From Larix sibirica (lineage: Eukaryota > Streptophyta > Pinopsida > Pinales > Pinaceae), in assembly GCA_004151065.3 (NCBI GenBank), contig NWUY0300006408.1:1-23987 (forward strand): DNA of 23,987 nt, in the 5' to 3' direction. Positions 8,876-17,957 of this stretch are shown piece after piece (position 1 is the stretch's first letter; the number at the start of each line of letters is the position of its first letter). The position numbers and the translations under genes were made by a program. Below the pieces are notes generated by a model. It was not told the origin of the DNA. It ran no database searches and saw nothing but the letters and a program-made list of their open reading frames with translations.

Positions 8876-11800
8876 TGATTATTATGACTATAAATATCTG
8901 TGGAGTGGGGCTATACTCCAAAACTTTATCCCTCAAGAGGATCATTTCATCGTAGTCACCTAACATAATTTTTCCTCTAGAGACAATGGTTTTGGGCGAG
9001 AAGGCTCGAGCGTTTATGGAAAAATTGTCCTGGGATGGGAATTAGCTACTGAGGATCCTGTTGATTTATCAGGAGGTCTAATGTCAGTGTGGAACCCAAA
9101 GAGGGGATGTTTTATAGCCTTTCACACAACAACTGGTATAATGTTATCCAGAAATTTTTTAGGGGTCAAGTATGAATTAAACCTTATCAACTGCTACGGA
9201 CCATATAAGGAGTGAGAAGGTTTCTGGGGGAAAGTTAAGGATGAAGGTATTTTGCAGTTGCCATCATTGATAATTGGTTTTTAGGGGTCAAGTATGAATT
9301 AAACCTTATCAACTGCTACGGACCATATAAGGAGTGAGGAGGTTTCTGGGGGAAAGTTAAGGATGAAGGTATTTTGCAGTTGCCATCATTGATAATTGGT
9401 GGGGACCTGAATTTGACTTTTGGTGTTGTAGAAATATGGGGTAATCGGGCCCATCTAGACCCATTGGGGGATTTTTTCAGTCATTTTTTTCCAATCTGTC
9501 AGCCTTATAGATATCGGACAGAACTCATCGGTTCTGACATGGCGGAATAAAAGAACAGGTGAAGATGGACTTGCTAAGAGTTTGGATATGCTTTCGTTAT
9601 CAGAGAGGGTGTTAGACACTATGTTCAGTTATCGAACATGGACTGAAACTATCCCAATCTCAGACCACTCTCCCATATTTATACAGTTGGAACCCTCAAG
9701 ACAAAGGAACTCTTATCCTTTTAAATATAATCATTCATGGAATAAAGAGTAAAATTTTAGAGATATGATCAGGATGGAATGGAAAACGTTGCACAATATT
9801 ACACATACACCCGCCATGAAAAGGTTGGTGCAAAAAATTCAATTTCTAAAAGGTGTTGTGAAGAAATGGGAAAAGGACAAAAAGATGGAGCTCACAAATG
9901 AGTTGCGGGAATCTGAGGTGGAAATGGAACATATCCATAATCATTATAAGAGTGGATAGATGCCCCAACATGTTTTTAATAGATTGATAGAGCTAAAATC
10001 TAAACGTATGTACTGTTTACAAATGGAAGAGGAAAAGTGGCGGCAGAAAATCCGAGCTATATGGACTGCTCAAGGGGATCAGAATACAAAGTATTTCCAC
10101 ATATTTGTGAATCATAGGAGGGCTCAAAATGCTATATGGTAGATTAGAAAGGCAGATGGATCTGTGATCACTGAACCACAACAGATTATGGCAGAAGCTG
10201 CCAATCATTTCCACATGTTATGTTCTGATCCAAGTACTACATTTGTGGTTAATCAAATGCATATTGTTCAGAAGTTCCCAAGATTCTTTTCTGCACAAGA
10301 GGGAGCTATTGTGGATGTACCTGTAAAATTGGAGGAAATTGAAAGTGTACTTAAAGGCTTTGCAGAGTCTAAAAGTCCAGAACCAGACATATGGACGGTT
10401 GATTTTTCTTGGAATATTTTGATATCATGGGATCATACATACTTGAGGTAGTGGAAGAAACAAGAACTTTTGGATCCATATATTAGGAAATTAACTCTAC
10501 TTACATTGCATTGATACCGAAGTGTCATCATTCACAGACATTCAACGACTACAAGTCTATTTCCTTGTGTAACTTAATATATAAGGTTATATCAAAGATA
10601 ATTGTGAGGAGGATTAAGGCAGCACTGTCAAGGCACATTTCTAGAGAGCAATTCGGCTTCTTAGAAAATAGGTAAATATTGGACACTATAGGTGTGGCAC
10701 AAGAATCTTTTCACAACATTAATTCAAAAAGCAAAAAGGATGTGGTCCTGAAAAATCAATTTGGAAAAGGCATATGGTTGGGTGGATTGGGGATTTCTCA
10801 GATTGATACTTCTTCAAACAGGCATGTCTCTTTCGGCTACCAATTGGATTATGCCATGTGTTGTTTCAACAAATTATGTTGTATTGGTTAATGGATCTCC
10901 AACCAACTGCTTCAAAAGATCTAGGGGAGTGAGACAGGGTTGCCCATTGTCACCTCTACTCTTCTTACTGATGATTGAAGGATTAAGCAGATTAATCGGT
11001 GGGATGAGGGATATTGGGCACATAAAAGGGGTTAAGATTACATCTATGATCAGAATAACACATCTTCTCTTTGTGGACGATGTTATGCTTTTTGGAGAGG
11101 CTACAACTGAGGAATGGAGAACATACAAAGAACTATTCAATATCTTTTTTCGTGCCTCAGGTATGTACATTAGTGAACACAAATCCACTCTTCTCCATTA
11201 TGGGGTGTCGGAGGATGACTTAGTGATTTACAGACAGTTCATACATCTTGGTACACAATCAATGGAAGAGGGCATAAAATATTTGGGATATTACTTAAAA
11301 CCCAATAGCTATTTAGCAAAGGACTGGTATTGGCTTATCAAAAAAATTGAGATGTGTATTAGCCATTGGTGCCTGTGATGGTTGTCTTTGGGTGGAAGAC
11401 TCACATTTATAAAAATCGGTTCTTGTCAACTTTCCTATTTATTGGATCGCTCTAAGCAAAATTCCAAAGTCTGTAATACATGCGATCAATTGCAGGATCT
11501 TCAATTTTCTCTGGTCTGGTGTACAAAATAAGATGAAGATTCATCTGTTGCAATGGGACAGAGTGGCCAGGCCCATTGTGTATGATCGGGGGGCATTAAA
11601 AATCTATATATTTTCGCTAAAGCACTCACAACAAAAATCTTATGGCGAGTGTTATTCGTGGACAGTTTATGGAACAGGGTAATAATCGGTAAGTATTTTA
11701 AAGATCTCACTATTGTTCAATGGATTAGAATACCACAGAAGAAATAGAGGGGAGTATCAAACATATGGAGTGCTCTTTTAGACTCCTCCCCTATAATGAT

Positions 11801-13176
11801 GGATTGGCTAGCTTGGTTATCGGGTAGAGGTAACCATATACGAGTTGGCATGGACCCAATCGTGGGAGGACCAAAGGATTACAAATGCTCAGATGCCCTC
11901 CTACAATGTTTACACGACTCCAACATATATACATTGGACTAGGTCAAGATAGAAGGATAGCTAGTATATATGGGAGATAGATGGATAGGTCCAAATGAGC
12001 TAAACTTAACGGATGGACTTCAAAGGGAATGGAGAGTATATACATTGGTGTTGCAAAGAGGTGGCATTAAGTTGACAACACATGAGGATATATTGGCCTG
12101 GTCTTGGGATAAAAATAAAGGCATTATTTCTGCAAAAGAGGCATATTCGGCTCTATATCTGGGGTTTCACTCAAAGATCAGTGGCTAGAGACAGAAAATT
12201 TGGAAATGGAATTCACCCTTAAAGTGTACTCTTTTTTTGGTTAGCATTAAACAACAGAATCCTCACATGGGATAACCTAGTAAAAAGAGGATTTATGGGT
12301 CTGGGGATATGCCAATTATGTTTACAGAATGAGGAGATTGTTAACCACTTATTTATTAATTGCTCCTTTGTGCTTGAAATCTGGAAATTGTTGATGGACA
12401 ATCTGAAGATTGTGGGAGAATGGGCGGGTGAAAATTTGGAACAGTGCCTGATAAAATGGAGTGATAGGAATCAGAATCATGTTGAACTTCCTGTTTATGC
12501 ATGATGGGAAATATGGGGGGTAAGGAATCAAATGATTTTTTAGGGAAAATATCCATAGGTGCATAGGGTGAGTACGAGGATTCTGGATTTATTTAATGAG
12601 ATACATACATATGGTCATCAAGTTAGGATGCTAGCCAATAGAACTAGAGAACCTCCTATTATTCCTCCTAACTACATCAGGGGATTTTTTTATGGAACAT
12701 CTCAATTAGAAGCCAGAACTGTGGGTGCGGGTGCGATATTGTGACTGAATGATAAGTGCAGATATAAGCTCAAAATGTATTGTGGAACAAGCACCAATAC
12801 AATAAGTGAATACTAGCTTTATGGATGCTATTATTTTTTGCACAGTCCATTGGTATCACATCTCTCCAGGTATATGGTGACTCAAGGGTTATTATTGATT
12901 GGGAAAATGATAAAGGAAGATTACAGGGCTTGCAACTTATGCAGTGGCAACAGAATGCCAGAGAATTAACTGGTACATTTGAAGAGATTTTATTTATGCA
13001 TATTTGTAGTCTTCGATTCAGCTGCAGATGTATTATCCAAGGAAGCACTGACAATAGAAGAGGGTGGTATTTTCTATCAGTTGTACATTGATGACGACAT
13101 GATTGAACGGGGTATGCTCCACATTTTTCAACATGTAAGATCTGAGGAGAACATAGAGGTTACACAAAGTCAATGA
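8875..13176 (+). pseudogene. LINE ORF2: endonuclease, reverse transcriptase, RNase H, broken
   Basis: The ATG at 8875 overlaps the ORF1 stop (TAATG). Domains in order: AP endonuclease with an IFPLET block (about 8970-8990, catalytic E), GGDLN (9398-9412) and SDHSPI (from 9660); reverse transcriptase from about 9765, with SREQFGF near 10645, motif A near 10758-10778, motif B GVRQGCPLSP (10926-10955), motif C FVDD (11070-11081) and GIKYLGYYL near 11273; zf-RVT with C, C, H, C at 12310, 12319, 12346 and 12361; RNase H from about 12680 to 13130 with GDS and SAADVLSKEAL. Motif A reads NLEKAYG where the family has DxxKAYD, so a catalytic Asp is lost. The first RNase H Asp is Tyr (FFYGTS at 12685-12702). 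Stops at 9957, 10140, 10449, 11376 and 12502, frameshifts (one in an A-run near 10751) and the 122-bp duplication also break it. Motif C is intact. Confidence 0.88.
9157..9400 (+). repeat. 122-bp tandem duplication inside the LINE endonuclease
   Basis: Unit 1 is 9157-9278 and unit 2 is 9279-9400; both start TTTTAGGGGTCAAG and end GATAATTGGT. I found one difference (A at 9217, G at 9339). The unit covers the endonuclease block NLINCYGPYKE through LPSLIIG, so that block is encoded twice. 122 is not a multiple of three, so the reading frame shifts. It arose after insertion or in a late ancestor, since unit divergence is under 1%. Confidence 0.95.
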
Positions 13177-13640
13177 CGGTGGAGGATGTTGGTTTACCCT
13201 ATCAGCTTTCTAATGAGGGGACAATGATCGATCATGGTACCTCTTACCTTATGGTCCAGCTGACGAGATCCAAGATGACCACCAATCTAAGAATCATGCA
13301 TACATCGATTTGCATATGTTTTTATTGGGCTCGATATATGTATATGGGTACTAGCTTTGTTGTGGAACTATATTCTATCAAGTATTTTGTATGAACTATT
13401 GGGTTGATCGGGCTATAGTAATATAGTTATGTATGTTTTTATTGGGACTATGGATGTGACTATCATTCCAGTTTGAGTCTTTCTTTTACATGACTATGAG
13501 AATGTATGTTTTTACAAACAATCTAGACATATACTTTAATTTATAGTATAGTTTTTTCTTCTTGAAAAAAATGTCCTACTATACCTAGACCCACACAATC
13601 CCTAAAAGCCAACATCCATTTATTGGGTCTTATTGTCTTC

Positions 13641-13952
13641 ATGTTAAAGACCCTCTATTCGTTTAGGACCCTATGGAAAATAGCCCCATACAAATATGTG
13701 GCACTTGGGTTCCATTTTATGTATTATATTATCTATTATCAATATAACCACAAGGATTGTTACTCATTTGATGTTTTCTTCCACTTATTAGTCCCTGCTT
13801 TCAAGGTGGCGGGGACTATAGTATTTGGCTTGTTGTCTTTTCAATTAAATGGTACACAACTCGAAACCTTTAAGCCTAATCTTTTATTCTCCAACGTTTC
13901 ACTCAACGAATTAGATGACGAATGTTGTTTTTCCACCAATGAGCAATTTTGA
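13641..13952 (+). other. Unrecognised 103-codon open frame downstream of the LINE
   Basis: Beginning at ATG 13641, an open frame of 103 codons ends in TGA at 13952. It is rich in F, Y, L and I, with two hydrophobic stretches (around FHFMYYIIYY and VFFHLLVPAF...GTIVFGLL), and looks like translated AT-rich DNA more than a folded protein. I do not recognise it. A consensus-like 5' splice site (GAG then GTAAGC) follows at about 13974-13982, so it could be part of an exon, but nothing else supports that. Likely non-coding. Confidence 0.15.
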
Positions 13953-14143
13953 CCTCTTATTTGGTCTCATCTTGAGGTAAGCTTATTGTTTTGCTTTGAT
14001 TTTGGTATTCTTTTGATGTGTAATACTATATAACTAAATCGAGAATAGATTAATGCTAGCATTAGTTTGCTAGAATTTCTTGTTTATTAGATCAAGTCTC
14101 CCTTATATTACCTTTGCTGCCTCTCACACCTCGTTGTTTGCAG

Positions 14144-14283
14144 TGCATGCAGTGCACGTGTCTTGGTCTTAGCACGATCTATCTGCACTTGGCGTGAGCT
14201 CAATAGGCCAGGTTCCTCCCTCTTCATGCACACTGACGTCTCCTCTTCATGCACAGTTTTTTCTCCATTCTTCAGCTATAAAG
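14144..14283 (+). promoter_or_regulatory. Promoter-like cluster with seed-type motifs (copy A)
   Basis: Within 140 bp lie three RY-type CATGCA words (14146-14151, inside TGCATGCA; 14225-14230; 14248-14253), a CACGTG G-box (14155-14160), a TGACGTC (14234-14240) and a TATAAA (14277-14282). RY repeats with a G-box upstream of a TATA box are the known target layout of B3 (ABI3/FUS3/LEC2-type) and bZIP factors in seed-storage gene promoters. GC content rises here relative to the flanks. An ATG at about 14420 follows some 140 bp after the TATA box but opens only a 13-codon frame. The motif grouping is seen; the activity is inferred. Confidence 0.4.
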
Positions 14284-14664
14284 TTCAAAGTTTAGTCCGC
14301 GTAATATTTCTTTCTATTATTTCTTGAGCAGGAGGTGAGCACGGGAACATCCTCTTCTTTTCTCCTGTACCGCTGTAGAACTCCACCTGAACTCCAGTTT
14401 CTTTTCAAGAACATAGAACATGATCAGAGCAACCCTAAGAGAGTATGAAACACATTTTTAACTTATATTAAAATTCCTCTAGTTCATTATTCCTTGCTAG
14501 TTGCAATTGTGCATTTAAAGACCTTCAATTAGTGAATTTTGTTGCTTTATTAGGAAGGATTGAATCCACGTTTCATTGTGATATACATCGATTTATCCAA
14601 CTTCATGATGCTTATATCCTTCAAGAGCATGGATCACCCCTCCTGCATGGCATGTGTGTATTAG
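14284..14664 (+). other. Possible 5' end of a gene, cut by the N (copy A)
   Basis: Downstream of the promoter-like cluster there is a C/T-rich, leader-like stretch, an ATG near 14420 with a short frame, then AT-rich DNA ending in TTGCTTTATTAG, which resembles a 3' splice site, just before GAAGG at 14554. A frame open after that point is cut at 14664 by the second N. In copy B the same frame continues to a stop. No protein family is recognised, and the simple ATG-exon joined to this acceptor does not keep frame, so the gene model is unproven. Confidence 0.2.
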
Positions 14665-14665
14665 N
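14665..14665. other. Single undetermined base between the two 9-kb units
   Basis: The N separates the end of copy A (TGTGTATTAG) from the start of copy B (ATAATTTTCTTAAAG). It is offset by exactly 9,082 from the first N. Copy A would be expected to continue with GACATAAG, as copy B does at 23747, but instead jumps back to the start of the unit. Confidence 0.85.
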
Positions 14666-14822
14666 ATAATTTTCTTAAAGTGTATAAACCTTGGCAAATC
14701 TTACTAATTCTTAAATGATGACTATCCAACTAGCATATTATTTTTAACGAGGTTCCCCAACTACCATTTAATCAATGTTGTTTGTTAGATCTAATATGTC
14801 TCCCATCTTGGTCATCAACATA

Positions 14823-15197
14823 TGGGCAATAGTTGACCTCAATAACACAAGTTAGTAAACTTCCTTCACCATTGATCTTCTTTTATTTTATAGTTTTTCT
14901 TTGTTCATCTACTTGGTTCAATCAACTTTATGAGTTGATCTTACATGTGGGCAATAGTTGACCTCAATAACACGGGTTAGTAAACTTCCTTCACCATTGA
15001 TCTTCTTTTATTTTATAGTTTTTCTTTGTTAATCTACTTGGTTCAATCAACTTTATGAGTTGATCTTACACATGGGCAATAATTGACCTCAATAACACAC
15101 ATTAGTAAACTTCCTTCACCATTGATCTTCTTTTATTTTATAGTTTTTCTTTGTTAATCTACTTGGTTCAATCAACTTTGTTAGTTGATCATACATG
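14823..15197 (+). repeat. Three-copy 125-bp tandem repeat (copy B)
   Basis: Same array as at 5741-6115, with units starting at 14823, 14948 and 15073. The same unit-to-unit differences are kept, so the array was already in its present form when the 9-kb unit was copied. Confidence 0.95.
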
Positions 15198-15254
15198 CTA
15201 TGTATATTTATCCAATTTCTATTCACTTGCCATTACATCATTAGTTCTAGTTAT

Positions 15255-15278
15255 CAGTTACATATTTATATGTAACTG
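15255..15278. repeat. Perfect 10-bp-stem inverted repeat (copy B)
   Basis: Second copy of the CAGTTACATA / TATGTAACTG hairpin, unchanged. Confidence 0.8.
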
Positions 15279-15682
15279 ACATTTTTACATATAAATTGTT
15301 AAAATTGCATAATTCAAATATATTAAGTGTTTAAGAGCAGAATCTACTTATATATTCAAAATTACAATTTGAAATATAAAACCTGTAACTACCAAATATT
15401 ATATAATAAACAGAGTTCTAAAATTACAATTTGAGACATAAGTAATTGCACATGGACCAGAGATTTTATAATAGGGTGGTGATAGTAAAAAAAATATTTA
15501 AACTACTTCCACACCTTTTTAGAACAGTGAAATTTCCAAATTGAGCACATCCAGTACTGCTGCGACTAATACAGATAATGAAGTAACACGTATACACATG
15601 CAGAAGCCATGGCATATGCCATGCAGAAACATTAATATGTAAATGTTGGATTCTCTAGAAGTTTTTTTTTTTTTGGGAAATA
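15279..15682. other. AT-rich spacer (copy B)
   Basis: Same as 6197-6600: no gene, the palindrome ATGGCATATGCCAT at 15609-15622 and a 13-T run at 15662-15674. Confidence 0.5.
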
Positions 15683-15882
15683 TGTTAACATTTGTTATTA
15701 GGGAGAATTAAGTATGAATAGATTACATAATTAAAGTCTACTCCTAAGAAGCAAGTGCCACAAAAAGATTTGAACCATAATGAAAAAGGATATATGCGTT
15801 TCTCACATAATATTACAGATATTACAACACTCATAGAACTAATTTCCATCTCTGTGTGTTTATGTTGGTTACAGACTCTCTC

Positions 15883-15982
15883 GGCTGCCACAGCTGGTAA
15901 ACATGATTTGATTCTGTTGTGCGCAATGACCCAGGCCCCCATGTTGGTGTGAGGCTTCTCACAGCACAGGAGATCTCCCCAT
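15883..15982 (-). pseudogene. R2R3-MYB N-terminal fragment (copy B)
   Basis: Identical to the fragment at 6801-6900, including the extra G after MGRSP and the missing acidic stretch after GAW. It is a copy made with the 9-kb unit and not a second MYB relic. Confidence 0.7.
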
Positions 15983-16318
15983 GTTCACTAGACTGAAGTG
16001 CGATGCAAACGCTGCCCGAGTCTGAGTGAAATAGATAGAGCAAGTAATAATTACAGAAAGACGCCGTTATGGCGTACATTGTGGGGTGGGGTTTTTTAGT
16101 CACGTTTTGGTGTTGGTTTTTGGCGAGGTGGACAGTGATTGGTAGGGTTTTACAGCTAGTGTAAAATCCCTGGTAGTATACTGGGGTCTTTCATCCCTTT
16201 TAGTGCAGCGGGGTATTAGATGTTTTCCTCATTACCGGATTAGGTAGAGTTTTACAGGCATCTGTTAGTTTTGACCTCGTCGTATTTAGCTGAGGGCCAC
16301 TTGGCTCTCGGTCTCAAC

Positions 16319-17957
16319 ATGGAGCACATGAATCCATACATTGGGAAAGCTTTAGATTCTGCAGACGTGATCTCCGATGAACGGTGGGAAAGAGGCGGTA
16401 TTCTGCAGCGGGACCATGTTTACTGGGAAATCTACTACCAACAGCAACCAGAACTTAAAGGAGTTACCAGGCATACGGAGGGGAACCTTGCACTCGGAAA
16501 CCGACCATCACTGGTACTGGCGGTTTGTTGGCCTCTCCTTCACTGGCTTGGTTGGCAAATTTAGCTATAAGGCTATGAGGCGAGGAGAGATTGGGGAATG
16601 GGTGGCATCAGAATGGAAACCTCTCATTGGTTATAGCTCTGAGATATCTATATTATCCAGGGGAAGGTATGGCTTTATTTTTCAAAATGCTAAACATGCT
16701 ACACTGATTTGAACAGGACGTGGTCATGGCAACCTCATGCTGAAAAGATGGCACTCAGCCTTCGACCCGTGCACAAAAAACATTCATTTTAGACATATAT
16801 GGGTTCTTATGCCATACTTTCCCATGGTTATGTGGTATCAGGAGGCTTTTGAAGCTGTTGGGAACCACCTTGGTAGGTTTCTTCACATTGAGGATGAGAT
16901 TCTAAAGGGTATGGACAAGAGTGTTGGTAGGATGTTAGTAGAGATGGACATCACTAAGGGTTTCCTAGATAGCTTGGAGATTGAATGGAGAGGTAGCACT
17001 TCAGGATTTCGATTATTGGGGCATTCCATTTAGGTGTTCCAAGTGTTGGGAAGTGGGACATGTATGGAAGAACTGCACGAATGTAATTGGTATTACATTT
17101 GATAGTGAGAAATCTTTTGAGAATTTTGGGATTGGACATCAAAGGATTGCAGTACCAGGGACGTGCTGGAGGTGGAGGAACATGCGTCGACACTATCTGC
17201 TCAAGAGGTGGATGTATCATATTCGTGAGGCTGAAATTCGATCCTCGGTAAGTTAAAATTCATTGACCCTACACTTTTTCATAGTTTAGATGAAGATGAT
17301 ATCAAACAAATCTCGAGCGGTACTTTTGCCTTGAAGATTACTAGGGATAATAGTCTTGGAGATGGAAATATGGATCCGGCGAACTGTTCGAGGAGGGTTA
17401 TGGACGACTCGACGACCCAAGCTGGAGATAAACTTAACCCTACATATTTGGGCACTACACAACCCTTGGAAGTACCGATCAGACCCATGGAAATACTGTA
17501 CAGGTTTGTGAGGACAATGTTGTATTATCGTTAAGGGGAAAGGAACATTTTCCCACAGTGATTTCTCCAGGGGTAGTTTATGAGGATACATGGGGGGTTG
17601 ACCGGATGGAACGACACGAAAAACCAGTCACTGTCATATTGTAATGCTGTTAAAAGATATCAGATTCCAGTTTTCGTTGGTACTATCCCTAAAGAGAACT
17701 TAGGGATTTTACCTGATGGGTCGTTCAAAGAAAACATAGATCCGATTAAGGAACCTCCTGGAACTGTTACGATTCCGAAAGGGGCCATTATGGCAGGGTT
17801 AGCTATAGAAATATCCCCTTTTAAAACGAGAAGTGCGAGGAAGGGCACCCATGGGAGCTTCCATAATACTACTGAGACTACATCACTTGGAGAGTTAGCA
17901 TTATCCAATGGACACCAGTCTCTTAGAGTTAACAAAGCCCTCACGAGGGAAAAATAA
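16319..17957 (+). pseudogene. LINE ORF1, DUF4283 and CCHC knuckle, broken (copy B)
   Basis: Copy of 7237-8875. The CCHC knuckle is at 17035-17076, and the same TGA (16710-16712) and frame changes are present. The stop again overlaps the ORF2 ATG in TAATG. No difference from copy A was seen. Confidence 0.8.

Larger units (their letters stand above)
7000..13571 (+). mobile_element. Plant L1-type LINE with fused RNase H, degenerate (copy A)
   Basis: A non-LTR retrotransposon in nearly full-length order: GC-richer 5' leader (about 7000-7236), ORF1 with DUF4283 and a CCHC knuckle, ORF2 with AP-type endonuclease, reverse transcriptase, zf-RVT and a C-terminal RNase H, then about 390 bp of 3' tail with a short A7 run at 13565-13571. 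Such elements copy themselves by target-primed reverse transcription. Both frames are broken many times, so it is immobile. The 5' limit is a guess from the composition change, and the A7 end is the best 3' candidate. I found no target-site duplication to confirm either end. Confidence 0.85.
5584..14664 (+). repeat. 9,081-bp direct duplication, copy A
   Basis: Every base checked from 5584 to 14664 recurs at an offset of 9,082 in 14666-23746, in the same orientation. All open frames have the same lengths and all internal stops are shared. The two differences found are C at 11088 (A at 20170) and T at 13552 (C at 22634). Copy A ends abruptly at the second N inside TGTGTATTAG, whereas copy B continues into unique DNA. 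The unit contains the 125-bp tandem repeat, the MYB fragment, the LINE and the promoter-like cluster. I did not do an exhaustive alignment, so further single-base differences could exist. Confidence 0.97.

Noticed and set aside
10874-11188. 104-codon minus-strand frame opposite the RT domain (and its copy at 19956-20270)
   Set aside because: It is the antisense shadow of a conserved RT segment with no protein features of its own.
7000-13600. Target-site duplication flanking the LINE
   Set aside because: I compared sequence after the A7 run at 13571 with the region before ORF1 and found no convincing direct repeat; the ends stay approximate.
14420-14465. Start exon from the ATG near 14420 joined to the acceptor at about 14553
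   Set aside because: The only nearby GT donor (GAGAGTATGA) leaves the wrong phase for the open frame downstream, so the simple two-exon model fails.
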